A stretch of 64,000 bases of DNA from Treponema sp. (GTDB taxonomy: Bacteria > Spirochaetota > Spirochaetia > Treponematales > Treponemataceae): assembly GCA_017449285.1 (NCBI GenBank), contig JAFSJX010000010.1, positions 279,127 to 343,126 of the forward strand. Reading direction: 5' to 3'. The position numbers were made by a program, and so were the translations under genes. Every line of letters begins with the position of its first letter. The stretch's first letter is position 1. Positions 8,715 through 17,757 of the stretch are shown here, one piece after another. The notes below the pieces were generated by a model. The model made no database searches. It saw nothing but the letters and a program-made list of their open reading frames with translations, and had not been told where the DNA came from.

Positions 8715-10732
8715 CTGACAAACTCCTTGTACAGCCGCACAATTTCTTTTTTCTCAAAATCCGCCGTCACGTCCGCCTTTTTTGCGCCCGATTCCGCGCT
8801 CGGAACAAGATAAATGACCAACTCCGTTTTTTCCGCCGACACATTTTTTGTCTTGAACAGCCAGCCCAAAATCGGAATTTTCGACAAAAACGGCACACCC
8901 GATTCCATCTCACTTTCCTCATTTTGAATCAGTCCGCTTAGCACAACTGGCTCACCGCTTTTTGCCCGCACTTCCGTGGTAATCACTTTTTCGCTCGTCG
9001 GCGGAGGATTTCCCGTGCTTGCGGAAGAATCTATTCCCTGCCGTGAAACAGAGGCGGTAATTTTGCTCGTAATCATGCCGTCACCCGTTACCGTTCCCGT
9101 CACTTCCAGTTTCAAACCAGAGGCGATTTCCTTGGTTATGCCCGAATAAATAGGCTTTCCTGTGTCGGGGTCAAGGTTGTTGTCGCGGTAGCGGTACGTG
9201 TTCGTATTCTGAAACGTAATCGTACTTCCGCTCACACCGTTCAACGTAGTGTCCGCAAAAACCTGCGCTTTTGAAGTATTGATTGCCGCCTGAAGTTCCG
9301 CCGCAAAATGAAGTCCGAACGCACCCACCACGTCAAGACTAAAATCCATCACGCTCCCTAACACCGCAGAAGCCGTATTCATGTCGCCCCGTTTTAGGCG
9401 GCTCGCAGAAAAATGCGCAGACCAGTCAGATGCCTTTGACTTCTGGTACTGCATAATCAGCAAATCATAGGAAACCCTGATGACCGGCTTATCAAGCGAA
9501 GGCAACTCCGAAAGCAACCGCTGATACGATGCCTCAGTTCCCGTAAAATAAAAACTGTCGCCATGTCCGCTGTCAGAGACCTGATTTTTTTCCACAAAGG
9601 GCGGAAGATGCGCCATAAAATCCGCCGTCCGAAGATACTGCAACTGCACCAGATGAACTGGCTCCGCAACATCCACGCTCTGCGCAAATTCCTCGAACAG
9701 CGACCTGTCATTTTCATCGGCGCGGAACAAAATGTCGCCCTGTCCGTTCACGCAAATCACTTCCACCTGCGGAAACCGTTTCGCAGCCAGCGCAGAAAAA
9801 TCCGCGCCCTTTCGGTACTGAAGCCGCAGATGATTCCACGATTTTGCCGCCGTCGTGATTTTTTCCCGCGCATTTTTTGAGGAAGCCACATAATACACGC
9901 CCTCATGCAGAACTGATTCCGCGCCGCCCTGCAAGCACAAAAGTTGCACCATCTCCGAAAATCTTTTCCCGCCAAAATTCGCGCGGACAATTTTTCCCTC
10001 GCCGCCAGAAACAAGGCAGAATTCGGGCTTTTCAGGCAAAGTCTGTCCCGCAAACGAAAACAATTTTTCCAGCGTGAACCCGACCTGCGCATTCATCACG
10101 TCACACCAAAAAAGTCCGTCCGTCACCGTAAATTCCGCGCGCCCCGCCGTCTGATTTGCTCCGATTGTCTGCCCGCTTCCCGAGCGCGTTACCCGATAAA
10201 AGCCCGATTTTTCTGCCGAAAGTTCAAATCCCGCGCACAACCCCGAAAGACGGCGCACCAATTCTTCTTTCGCACAAAATCCCGTATGCACGCTCACCGG
10301 AACTTGCGGAAGATTCTCGCCCACAATGCAAACGCCACATTCCCTGCCCACGCGCTCAAAAATCCGCTCAGGCACAACATCAAGCGCGTCCACCGAAAAT
10401 TCATCGTTTCGCCGCTGAATCTGAATTCTGCTTACCGTCCACCGCGCATCCGTTTTTTCCACGTACAGCCGGGATTTTTTCAAAAACGAATCGAACGCAA
10501 GGTCAAAATCCTCGCCCGCACAGCGAAAATCCGCCAGACCAAATACCGTATCGTCAGGAACAACGGGAAATCCTTTGAACTGCGAGACCGCGAACAGAAT
10601 CTCCCCGATGTCCTGATGAACAAAGTCATACGAGACCACCACTTTTTCGACCGTTTTCTTTGATACGCCCGTTTCCGCCGCTATCAGAAAAAATGAAAGC
10701 ATCAGCAGAACGGCAAGCATCTTTTTTTTCAT
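8711..10732 (-). CDS. gspD: type II secretion outer-membrane secretin GspD
   Basis: 673 aa from the ATG at 10732, chosen because AAGGAG lies 6 bases upstream and a signal peptide (MKKKMLAVLLMLSFFLIAAE) begins there; an in-frame ATG at 10762 would add ten residues before the signal. An N0/STN-like domain (residues about 30-100) is followed by N1-type domains, and the C-terminal secretin domain is marked by VPFLSKIPILGWLFK and TELVIYLVP. It forms the gated outer-membrane ring. As first gene of the leftward operon it is followed by overlapping gspE. Confidence 0.93.
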   Translation of the reverse strand: MKKKMLAVLLMLSFFLIAAETGVSKKTVEKVVVSYDFVHQDIGEILFAVSQFKGFPVVPDDTVFGLADFRCAGEDFDLAFDSFLKKSRLYVEKTDARWTVSRIQIQRRNDEFSVDALDVVPERIFERVGRECGVCIVGENLPQVPVSVHTGFCAKEELVRRLSGLCAGFELSAEKSGFYRVTRSGSGQTIGANQTAGRAEFTVTDGLFWCDVMNAQVGFTLEKLFSFAGQTLPEKPEFCLVSGGEGKIVRANFGGKRFSEMVQLLCLQGGAESVLHEGVYYVASSKNAREKITTAAKSWNHLRLQYRKGADFSALAAKRFPQVEVICVNGQGDILFRADENDRSLFEEFAQSVDVAEPVHLVQLQYLRTADFMAHLPPFVEKNQVSDSGHGDSFYFTGTEASYQRLLSELPSLDKPVIRVSYDLLIMQYQKSKASDWSAHFSASRLKRGDMNTASAVLGSVMDFSLDVVGAFGLHFAAELQAAINTSKAQVFADTTLNGVSGSTITFQNTNTYRYRDNNLDPDTGKPIYSGITKEIASGLKLEVTGTVTGDGMITSKITASVSRQGIDSSASTGNPPPTSEKVITTEVRAKSGEPVVLSGLIQNEESEMESGVPFLSKIPILGWLFKTKNVSAEKTELVIYLVPSAESGAKKADVTADFEKKEIVRLYKEFVR

Positions 10733-10871
10733 CAAAACTCCTTGCTTTTTTTCCGAAACCACATAGATATAGGCACTAAAAATGAAAATCGGTCATTTTT
10801 TAAATAAAATATCAGAATATTACAAATACTTGTCTGTTTTATCTAAAGTAGACGACATAATGAGGGGTAAA

Positions 10872-11903
10872 ATGAGAAGGCAGAGAAGCGATTTTGACAG
10901 CAAGGCTCAGACTATGATTTATCTTTGGCAACAAGAAGAAGGCGTATTTGTCCGCAAAGAACAGGAAGAACTTGACTCAAAACAGCGCACCTGGGTTGAT
11001 GCCCGGAACGTCACTTCCGACGAAATGCTAGAGCTGGAAGAGACTTATCATATTGACCACGAACAGATGCTGGACATTCTTGACCCTGACGAACTTTCCC
11101 GCATCGAAAAAGATGATGACTATGTGATTGCGATTCTGCGTCTCCCCGTATTTCAGCCAAAGGCAACACTCCAGCACTTTACCGCTCCCGTAGGAATCAT
11201 CATGCTGCCCGACAAAATCATCACGATTTGCTGGACGAACTGCGAAGTCTTAAAAGACATTTCCGCAAACAGAATCAAAGATTTGACGCTGAACGATTTT
11301 CCTGCGTTCATCATCAGAATTATGAGCCGAGCCATCACGATGTTTTTGCGCTACCTGAAAGAAATCAACCGCCGCACGAACAGCATTCAGCAGGAGCTGC
11401 AGGAATCGATTGCCAACAGCGAGTTGATTCAACTGCTCAACATGGCAAAATCACTGACTATGTTCGCCACATCGCTCCGTTCAAATCAACAGTTGCTCGA
11501 AAAAATCAGGAAGACCCGCATCCTTACGCTGGACGAAGATGACCGTGAATGGCTGGACGACGTGGAAATAGATTCAAGACAGGCTATGGAAATGGCAGAC
11601 ACCTACAGCACGATTACCGCAGGAACAATGGATACATTTGCCTCCGTCATCAGCAACAATATGAACATGGTGATGAAACGGCTGACCGTCTTTTCCATTG
11701 CGCTTGCAATTCCTACGATTATCACGAGTTTTATGGGAATGAATATCCGCCTTCCTTGGGGGAACGAACCCACTTGGGCCGGAGTAATTTCAATCACATT
11801 CTTGTGCGTGGTGACGTTCTTCATCGCCTACGTGCTGATGGAAATCTCTCCGCTCAAACGGAAAAAAGACAAGACAATCTGGAAATGGAGAAAAAAGAAA
11901 TGA
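10872..11903 (+). CDS. corA: CorA-family magnesium/divalent cation channel
   Basis: 343 aa from the ATG at 10872, which has GAGGGG just upstream. In-frame ATGs at 10782 (no ribosome site) and 10914 (AAGG upstream, where homology-like sequence MIYLWQQEEG begins) are alternatives. The long helical cytosolic funnel (residues about 130-260) is followed by two C-terminal membrane helices, with the signature GMN in SFMGMNIRLPWGN at about residue 289 and a Lys/Trp-rich tail. CorA pentamers admit Mg2+ through the inner membrane. The stop overlaps the start of the next gene (ATGA), so the two are coupled. Confidence 0.9.
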   Translation: MRRQRSDFDSKAQTMIYLWQQEEGVFVRKEQEELDSKQRTWVDARNVTSDEMLELEETYHIDHEQMLDILDPDELSRIEKDDDYVIAILRLPVFQPKATLQHFTAPVGIIMLPDKIITICWTNCEVLKDISANRIKDLTLNDFPAFIIRIMSRAITMFLRYLKEINRRTNSIQQELQESIANSELIQLLNMAKSLTMFATSLRSNQQLLEKIRKTRILTLDEDDREWLDDVEIDSRQAMEMADTYSTITAGTMDTFASVISNNMNMVMKRLTVFSIALAIPTIITSFMGMNIRLPWGNEPTWAGVISITFLCVVTFFIAYVLMEISPLKRKKDKTIWKWRKKK

Positions 11904-12895
11904 AACAAGGTGAATTTACAGGCATTTTGAAAAAACTGACGGCAACCACGCTCTTTTTGCTTATGGCAACCGCATTTTACGCGCAGGACAAATTCAATCC
12001 GATGGATGCCGTCAGGCTTGGTCCGACCGATGGCGCGGAATACGATGTGTTCGTGATTGGAGACGGAAGCCAATCCTACACCGCGCGAAGATGGATTACG
12101 CCCTTTCTGGTGAACCGCTACGAAACCACCTACGCGTTGTGGTACATTGTCCGCACTGACGCAGAAAAAAAAGGCTATCACTTTATGAATCCCGGTCAGG
12201 AAGGCTCAACAGGAAAACGTGGCGCAAAACCGACGGCAACGAACCTGCATCACCCGGTCACGATGATTTCTTGGTATGACGCGGTGGTGTGGTGCAATGC
12301 CTACAGCGAATACTGCGGATTTACGCCCTGCTACACCTACAAGGGAAAAGTGCTGAAAGATTCAGAGGACACCGCAAAACTTGACCTTGCCGAATGTAAC
12401 TGGAACGCAAACGGCTGGCGGCTTCCCACGGAGGCAGAATGGGAATACGCCGCCCGAAAGACCAAAAGCGGTTACCAGAGCGGAAGTACCGTAAGCGGAC
12501 AGGTTGACAAGAACGGCTTTAACGACCCCAGCATTCCCGAAGAAGAAGTCAGTTGGACGGCAAACAACGCCACAGGAACTCATATCGTTGGAACCGCTGG
12601 CACTCCGTTCACCGATGATGCCCCGCCAGCAGCCGGAAGCGGAAATCCCAACGACTGCGGACTTTTCGATATGGGCGGAAACGTACTGGAGTTCTGTTGG
12701 GATTGGTACGGCTCATACATCGACATTGACCCCGGGCTTCGTGCAATCGGAGCAGAATATGGTCATCAGCGTGTAAGCCGTGGCGGAAGTTGGAGCGAAT
12801 ACACCCCCTTTGCCTACACCGGCGACCGTTACAAATACGACCCCAACGAATACTACAACTACATGGGCTTCAGAATCTGCCGCACAGCGAGATAA
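11900..12895 (+). CDS. exported formylglycine-generating-enzyme-like (SUMF1/FGE) protein
   Basis: 331 aa. The ATG at 11900 overlaps the corA stop and has GGAG 9 bases upstream; it begins a signal peptide (hydrophobic core LTATTLFLLMATAFYAQ). The rest is one FGE-sulfatase domain: NRYETTYALWYIV, HPVTMISWYDAVVWCNAYS, WRLPTEAEWEYAAR, GGNVLEFCWDWYG, SRGGSWSE and GFRICR. The family includes sulfatase activators, ergothioneine-type enzymes and many surface proteins using only the C-type-lectin-like fold. The two catalytic Cys of true FGE are not evident at the C-terminal Arg-Cys region, so I do not claim catalysis. Pairing with corA is unexplained. Confidence 0.88.
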   Translation: MKQGEFTGILKKLTATTLFLLMATAFYAQDKFNPMDAVRLGPTDGAEYDVFVIGDGSQSYTARRWITPFLVNRYETTYALWYIVRTDAEKKGYHFMNPGQEGSTGKRGAKPTATNLHHPVTMISWYDAVVWCNAYSEYCGFTPCYTYKGKVLKDSEDTAKLDLAECNWNANGWRLPTEAEWEYAARKTKSGYQSGSTVSGQVDKNGFNDPSIPEEEVSWTANNATGTHIVGTAGTPFTDDAPPAAGSGNPNDCGLFDMGGNVLEFCWDWYGSYIDIDPGLRAIGAEYGHQRVSRGGSWSEYTPFAYTGDRYKYDPNEYYNYMGFRICRTAR

Positions 12896-12941
12896 TTCCT
12901 GTGAGTGCGCATGGACGCGCACTGAAAAGCAAAGACGACCC

Positions 12942-13631
12942 TTATAATGTGCGCAACTCTGCTTTTGTCACACGCCACGCGCCGCTTTCTTCTTCCACTT
13001 CAAGCCAGGCGTACTTTCCTTCCGCAAGCGAGCCGGGATTGATTACCGTGGTCGTGCCAATCTGGTCAATACCCGCGCTCTCATGAATATGCCCCGTCAC
13101 CACGGCAAGCGGCGCAGTCCTTTCTATAAGGGCGCGCAGTTTTTCGCTTCCCACGTGCATTCCGTTGGGAATCATGTCGCATTTGGTGTCTTTCGGCGGA
13201 TTGTGCATAATTAGAATCAGATTGTTCCAATGTCCGTTTTCGTCCGCGCCTTCTTTTGTATTCGTAACCACGTCAAAGTCCGCGACCAACTCATCTTCCG
13301 TGCGCTCGTAAGGCGTTGTTCCTGTAAACTTTGACCCGCCGCCGCTTCCCGCAAAGACAAGCCCCTCATGGTAGACAAGGCTTCCCTCCACGCTAATGTC
13401 TTTTTCCTCAATCTGTGCGATAAAATCAGGCTCGTCGCAGTTTCCCAGCACAGAAAAAATCACCTCATGCTTGGCACAGAGTTTTTCCAGCACGGGTGCG
13501 GCAGTCTCCGTGTGCTCAAATTTGGCAAAATCCCCGCCAAACAGCACCGCATCCGTCGCCTTGAACTGCTCGTCCAGTTTGTCCAGCGCATTCACATCAC
13601 CGTGAATATCAGAAAGTACCAACAATTTCAT
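12942..13631 (-). CDS. YfcE-type metallophosphoesterase
   Basis: 229 aa from the ATG at 13631, supported by AAGGAG seven bases upstream; a longer frame to 13658 has no such site. Metal-binding motifs are in order: LSDIHGD (residues 6-12), FGGDFA, LGNCDE, IMHNPP and GHIHES. This is the small calcineurin-like phosphoesterase fold of the MJ0936/YfcE group, which hydrolyses phosphodiesters with Mn2+. Substrate unknown. It converges on the FGE-like gene with 46 bp between, and lies downstream of hisC on the same strand, separated by a palindromic repeat. Confidence 0.85.
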   Translation of the reverse strand: MKLLVLSDIHGDVNALDKLDEQFKATDAVLFGGDFAKFEHTETAAPVLEKLCAKHEVIFSVLGNCDEPDFIAQIEEKDISVEGSLVYHEGLVFAGSGGGSKFTGTTPYERTEDELVADFDVVTNTKEGADENGHWNNLILIMHNPPKDTKCDMIPNGMHVGSEKLRALIERTAPLAVVTGHIHESAGIDQIGTTTVINPGSLAEGKYAWLEVEEESGAWRVTKAELRTL

Positions 13632-13639
13632 ATCACTTC

Positions 13640-13770
13640 TCCTTGGGGCAAGCCCCAAACCCCATTTATTTAGGGGAGAGGAAACCCCTTAATTCCGAAG
13701 CAGGGGTTTCCTCACCCCTAAAACCCCACTTCTTCCCCGCACGGCTTAGGGCTATGCCCTAAGAACCCTA
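13640..13770. repeat. GC-rich palindromic intergenic repeat
   Basis: Three nested palindromes: GGGGCAAGCCCC at about 13643-13655, a 17-bp inverted pair with one mismatch at 13672-13688 and 13703-13719, and TTAGGGCTATGCCCTAA at about 13746-13762 followed by GAACCC. A second region at 22965-23062 has the same order of elements (GGGGGCAAG..CCCCC, CACTTC, then GGGCTACCGCCC and GAACCC). I read this as a dispersed REP-like family. It has no T-run on either strand, so it is not a standard terminator. Confidence 0.6.
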
Positions 13771-13776
13771 TCCGCG

Positions 13777-14946
13777 TTATATACTCTCCATCACACGTTT
13801 TAGCTCACTCATCTGTTCGTGCGTGCCGATGGTGATGCGCAGGAATTCCTCTATGCCTGGCGTAGAAAAATGGCGCACCAGAATGCCCGCCTGTTTAATC
13901 TTGCGGTAGGCTTCCTCGGCAGAGTGTCCTTCTTTCCGCACAAAAACAAAATTAGTCTGGCTTGGAATAACAAACCAGCCGCGCTCACGCAAGAATTCGC
14001 TAAAAGAGTCGCGCTCTTCCGCCACTTTTTTGGCGCAGACGGCATAATAGCCCGCATCCTTACATGCGGCGATTCCAGCCTGCTGACTTAAAAAATCAAT
14101 CGGAAAATGGTTCAGAGAATTTTTTACCGTGGTGATGTGATTCACCAGTTCGGGTGAGGAAACTACATAGCCCAGCCGCATTCCCGCCCCGCAAAGGCTT
14201 TTACTGAACGTGCGCACAATCACCAGGTTCGTAAACTCTGCCAAAAGCGGAATGCAACTTTCGCCGCCAAAATCCACGTATGCCTCGTCCACCACAAACA
14301 CACGGTCTTTCGGAGCCGCCTTAATCATCGTCCGTACCTCATCGCGGGAAAGCCCGATTCCTGTAGGCGCATTGGGATTTGCAAAAATGATGCTGCTTTC
14401 TGCCGCGTTTGCCTCGGAAAGCATTTTTTCCCTGTCAAGCGACCAGTCGGCTTTGAGCGGCACTTGATTCAGCGGCACATTGTAAAAGCCCGCGTACACC
14501 GGGTAAAAGCTGTAGGTGAAATTCGGGAGAATGAGCGGACGGTCTGAGTCAAAAAACGCGTAGAACACAAAACTAAGCACCTCGTCGCTTCCGTTTCCGC
14601 AGTAAATCATGTCGGGCGTGACGGCAAACGGAATTTTGTCTGCGGCGGCAGGGCTACATTCTGCACCGCTTCCGTTTTTCTTCCCGCCTTTCAGCTCGGT
14701 TCGGCAGAGAACGCCGCCAGTTTTGTTCAGCATATCGGCAATCGCCGTTTTGAGTTCGTTTGAGTCGGGGTCAGGGTACAAGCCCATCTTTTTTGCGAAT
14801 TTTTTTGCCGCGCACACAACCGTTTTGCGTACCAGCGGAGAGGGCGGATACGGATTTTCGTTCGCGTTCAGTTTTATGTATTCCCTGTCCTTGGGCTGCT
14901 CGCCCGGCACATAGGGATGCAGATTTTTCATTCGTGCAGAAATCAT
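13777..14946 (-). CDS. hisC: histidinol-phosphate aminotransferase HisC
   Basis: 389 aa from the ATG at 14946; an ATG at 14964 adds six residues and has no ribosome site either. Class I/II PLP aminotransferase: HPYVPGEQP and LNANENPYPPSP at the N-terminus, YCGNGSDEVLSF, NPNAPTG, FVVDEAYVDFGG and the PLP-lysine motif RTFSKSLCGAGMRLGY, with the substrate Arg region near the C-terminus (FLRITIGT). It converts imidazole-acetol phosphate and glutamate to histidinol phosphate. An insert of about 20 residues (near residues 80-105) is rich in Gly/Lys. No other his genes are in the window. A -10 box sits six bases before the start. Confidence 0.9.
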   Translation of the reverse strand: MISARMKNLHPYVPGEQPKDREYIKLNANENPYPPSPLVRKTVVCAAKKFAKKMGLYPDPDSNELKTAIADMLNKTGGVLCRTELKGGKKNGSGAECSPAAADKIPFAVTPDMIYCGNGSDEVLSFVFYAFFDSDRPLILPNFTYSFYPVYAGFYNVPLNQVPLKADWSLDREKMLSEANAAESSIIFANPNAPTGIGLSRDEVRTMIKAAPKDRVFVVDEAYVDFGGESCIPLLAEFTNLVIVRTFSKSLCGAGMRLGYVVSSPELVNHITTVKNSLNHFPIDFLSQQAGIAACKDAGYYAVCAKKVAEERDSFSEFLRERGWFVIPSQTNFVFVRKEGHSAEEAYRKIKQAGILVRHFSTPGIEEFLRITIGTHEQMSELKRVMESI

Positions 14947-14952
14947 GGAACT

Positions 14953-14958
14953 AGTATA
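14953..14958 (-). promoter_or_regulatory. -10 box six bases before hisC ATG (leaderless candidate)
   Basis: TATACT on the minus strand, with exactly six bases between it and the ATG at 14946. No purine-rich ribosome site is present before either possible start, so transcription would begin at the start codon. Confidence 0.55.
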
Positions 14959-14964
14959 ACGCAT

Positions 14965-15142
14965 TGCGGATTTTTTTGGAAGATAACATTAGTTTTTAAA
15001 TGCGGTAAGGATTGGAGCACCGCCGCAAGGCGTACCGCTTGCGGTATGGAGCGCGGTAGCGCGGAAGTGCGGAAAGCCTGACGGCGCAAGCCGGACCGCC
15101 CATGTCTGTGCCTTGTGCCTTTTTCCGTGTAAATTTTTCCTC
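14965..15142. repeat. intergenic stretch with GC-rich short inverted repeats
   Basis: No gene seen. From about 15000 to 15110 it holds short palindromes such as TACCGCTTGCGGTA and GCGCGGTAGCGCG embedded in a GC-rich tract, unlike the AT-rich promoter zones nearby. Probably another dispersed intergenic repeat; no T-run terminator. Confidence 0.4.
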
Positions 15143-15171
15143 TTGTTAGAGTTGCCTATTCGTGATAAAAT
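15143..15171 (+). promoter_or_regulatory. promoter of the 645-aa gene, leaderless
   Basis: -35 TTGTTA (15143-15148), 17-bp spacer, -10 TAAAAT (15166-15171), then six bases to the ATG at 15178. There is no ribosome binding site. Confidence 0.6.
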
Positions 15172-15177
15172 GGTAAT

Positions 15178-17115
15178 ATGGCAACAAGTGCAAATATCCT
15201 TACTCTGCTCAAATTTTTTGCGAGCAAGCAGGGCAACGCAATTATCGATTATGACGATTTCTGCGCTTATCTAAAAAGGTATTCGGAGCATCATCTCGCA
15301 GACCAGCCGGCATTGGTGGAATATGTTTCAGACCCCGTGCCTCCATTGCAAAAAGAACTGGATAAACTTATCGCAAGCCGTCAGGTTTTGATTATGCATG
15401 CATCGCCTATCAAGCAGGTGATTATTGTCATTCCTTTTTACATTGATAGATTTGCCGAGCGGTATAAAGATTTGCTCGCCAATCCAGGGCAGGCGTATCC
15501 ATCCGAGAGCGATTTGCCGAAAAACATTCCCACCGATATCGTAACGCGACAGAATGCAAGCGATTTGATTCACAAACTGCTCTCTCATCCTGAGAGCAAC
15601 GAAAAATCGCTGTACGGACTTATGATGCCGAGTGATATGCCAACGATTCTTCTGCCGTCTTCTGTTCCGGTAACGACATTGATTGCGGCAAGCCTTGCAA
15701 AAATCCGTTTGTTGCTTTCAAAAGGTGACTACCACGATTATTTCCTCAAAAAGATGACGATTTCAAATCCGGGGCGGGAAATTTCAGCGAAGAATTTCTT
15801 CAATGCCTTTGCCGACAAACCAGACGCAGGAATGGATTTGCTTAAAGATTCGGGGGAACTGTTCTACCTGTGGAATCAACTCTGCTATTTTATTCGGCAG
15901 GATTATGAAAAAATCAAGGAATTCACCACCGAGGATGTGTCACGTCTTCAGGCAATTCAGATTATCGAAATCGCTACGAGTTATTACAAGAATCAAGCAC
16001 AGGAGACTCAGCATAAACAGGCGGCAATTCAGATGCTGGAAGAATCTTTGCAGCGTCCGCCGTACTATTACACGCTTGACAACATCATCAAATTCACCGA
16101 CCAAAAAGGTGACCTGCTCTTGGGGCAGTATACAGAGGAAGAACTGAAAAATTACCTGCACACAAAATCAACTGAAGGCAACTCAAACGAACTTCCGGAA
16201 CTGCTGATTTTTAAGGCGGCGAACAGTGACCTGCGCTATTTTATCTTCAAGAATAATGTTATGCCGCTTATTGTCAGGCTTTGTACCGATGCACGGACAG
16301 TTATTCGGGAGACCATTTCAAAGCACTGGAACGCCGTTCTTTTGCAATACGAAGTTCTTCCCGAAATGAAGGAACAGTCTGCATTTGAACATCGGCTGGA
16401 ACAGGAAGTAAAGGCGCAGGAACCGATTCTGTACGCGCTTTTGAATGCAAGTTTTTTGCCTGTGGTCAACATGGAAGCAAACGATGTCGCAGACACACAC
16501 ATGAGTTTTTACGAGAATGGCAGTCTGATTCCCTACAGCGAAATTCTTCTGATGAACCGCAACGAACTGTATACCGATGCGCGGATTGTCCTGCCTTTCT
16601 GGTATACAACGCCGATTATCTCATGGATTGCAAAACTATTGTTCGGCCCGTCAAAAGGCAAGCGGGTTACCAAGCAAAAAACTTCCGCAGAGGTCTACCG
16701 TGAGGAAGAGGAAGCCAAGCGGCGTGACGAAAATCTTGAGGCAGAAATCACGAAAAATCCGAACGTCAACAAAAAGGTCGCGCTTAGGGAAGCCGCACGT
16801 CAGGCAGAGCAGTCGATTGTTCCTCAGACTTCCACGCTTGACCGCGAACTGGAATCATACAAGCGGCAGTGGAATCATCTTTTGGGAAAAACGGAAAATT
16901 CAAATCTGACCGAAGATGTCAATTCACTTATCCGCGATTATTTACGGAAATGCATGCGCACGTTCAAAGTCTCCACGCTGACCATCGACAGAATCAAAAG
17001 CATCGCAGAAACGCTCATAAAGTCACCAGGAATGCAAAAAATCAAGGAGCAGGACGCACTGTATATGTATACGCAACTCTATCTGATTAAATTGATTAAA
17101 AATATACCGATGTAG
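15178..17115 (+). CDS. large soluble protein of unknown function
   Basis: 645 aa, no signal peptide and no convincing membrane helix. I do not recognise the family. The N-terminus (ILTLLKFFASKQGNAIIDYDDFCAYLKRY) looks like a winged-helix or EF-hand-like helical pair. The middle is helical and Leu-rich. Around residues 490-560 there is a basic, highly charged region (KRVTKQKTSAEVYREEEEAKRRDENL) that may form a coiled coil. The frame is well supported by its length and by a promoter and terminator of its own. Likely a lineage-specific cytosolic protein. Confidence 0.8.
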   Translation: MATSANILTLLKFFASKQGNAIIDYDDFCAYLKRYSEHHLADQPALVEYVSDPVPPLQKELDKLIASRQVLIMHASPIKQVIIVIPFYIDRFAERYKDLLANPGQAYPSESDLPKNIPTDIVTRQNASDLIHKLLSHPESNEKSLYGLMMPSDMPTILLPSSVPVTTLIAASLAKIRLLLSKGDYHDYFLKKMTISNPGREISAKNFFNAFADKPDAGMDLLKDSGELFYLWNQLCYFIRQDYEKIKEFTTEDVSRLQAIQIIEIATSYYKNQAQETQHKQAAIQMLEESLQRPPYYYTLDNIIKFTDQKGDLLLGQYTEEELKNYLHTKSTEGNSNELPELLIFKAANSDLRYFIFKNNVMPLIVRLCTDARTVIRETISKHWNAVLLQYEVLPEMKEQSAFEHRLEQEVKAQEPILYALLNASFLPVVNMEANDVADTHMSFYENGSLIPYSEILLMNRNELYTDARIVLPFWYTTPIISWIAKLLFGPSKGKRVTKQKTSAEVYREEEEAKRRDENLEAEITKNPNVNKKVALREAARQAEQSIVPQTSTLDRELESYKRQWNHLLGKTENSNLTEDVNSLIRDYLRKCMRTFKVSTLTIDRIKSIAETLIKSPGMQKIKEQDALYMYTQLYLIKLIKNIPM

Positions 17116-17198
17116 AGTGATTTTTTTGGAAAATTTCGCATTTTTTTTGATTTTTTAAAAAATTTTTTGTATATTTTTACTTTTCATTGCCTATATAT

Positions 17199-17236
17199 AA
17201 GTGTAAGTCAGAAACGACTTGCACTTATTTTTTTTT
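17199..17236 (+). terminator. rho-independent terminator between the 645-aa gene and ssb
   Basis: An 11-bp stem (AAGTGTAAGTC / GACTTGCACTT, one G-U-type mismatch) with a six-base loop followed by a run of nine or more T. It is 83 bp after the stop of the upstream gene; because it lies 30 bp before the ssb start it could also act as an attenuator of ssb. Confidence 0.75.
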
Positions 17237-17266
17237 GTTCTGGCCGGAACGAATGGAGAAACGCTT

Positions 17267-17752
17267 ATGAATGCAATGAACCAAGTTATTTTGGAAGGAA
17301 ACGTCGTCCGTATGCCCGCAGTGAAAGATACGCCGCGGGGCACGCGATTCTGTACCCTGCCGATTGCGGTAAACCGTATCTACAAGGACAAAGAAGGTCA
17401 CGACGTTAATGAAGTAGGCTACTATGATGTCGAGGCATGGGGAGAGAAACTTGCGAACATCATCGAAAAATGTGGCTTTAAGGGACGCGGCGTGCGCGTG
17501 GTGGGTCGTCTCAAACAGAACCGCTGGAAGACAACCGATGGCAAAACGATGAGCAAAATTCTTGTCGTTGCTGAACATGTTGACTTCAGACCAGTATTCC
17601 GTAAAAAAGACGGCGAGTCGGATGCCGCTGACCTTGAGCCCGTCACCGCTTCTTCTGATGGCGATATGGACGAAAGCAGCGAAATCAGCAATCTGGAGGA
17701 AGCCGCAGCGGGAATTCGTGCAGAACAGGAGGTTGGAGAGACGGTTTTTTAG
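17267..17752 (+). CDS. ssb: single-stranded DNA-binding protein
   Basis: 161 aa from the ATG at 17267 (GGAG nine bases upstream; starts 5' of this would read through the terminator hairpin). The OB fold occupies residues 1-110: MNQVILEGNVVRMPAVKDTPRG, FCTLPIAVNRIYKDKEG, YYDVEAWGEKLANIIEKCGFKG, RVVGRLKQNRW. The tail is acidic but ends in VGETVF rather than the usual DDIPF tip, so partner binding may differ. It coats single-stranded DNA in replication and repair. It stands alone, not between rpsF and rpsR as in many bacteria, and converges on the U32 gene with only 5 bp between. Confidence 0.93.
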   Translation: MNAMNQVILEGNVVRMPAVKDTPRGTRFCTLPIAVNRIYKDKEGHDVNEVGYYDVEAWGEKLANIIEKCGFKGRGVRVVGRLKQNRWKTTDGKTMSKILVVAEHVDFRPVFRKKDGESDAADLEPVTASSDGDMDESSEISNLEEAAAGIRAEQEVGETVF

Positions 17753-17757
17753 AATCC

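Noticed and set aside
9944..10663. 239-codon plus-strand frame within gspD
   Set aside because: Antisense to a clear secretin gene; Arg/Pro/His-rich shadow.
11549..11899. Long 5' extension of the FGE-like gene frame
   Set aside because: It overlaps the end of corA in another frame; the signal peptide and ribosome site start at 11900.
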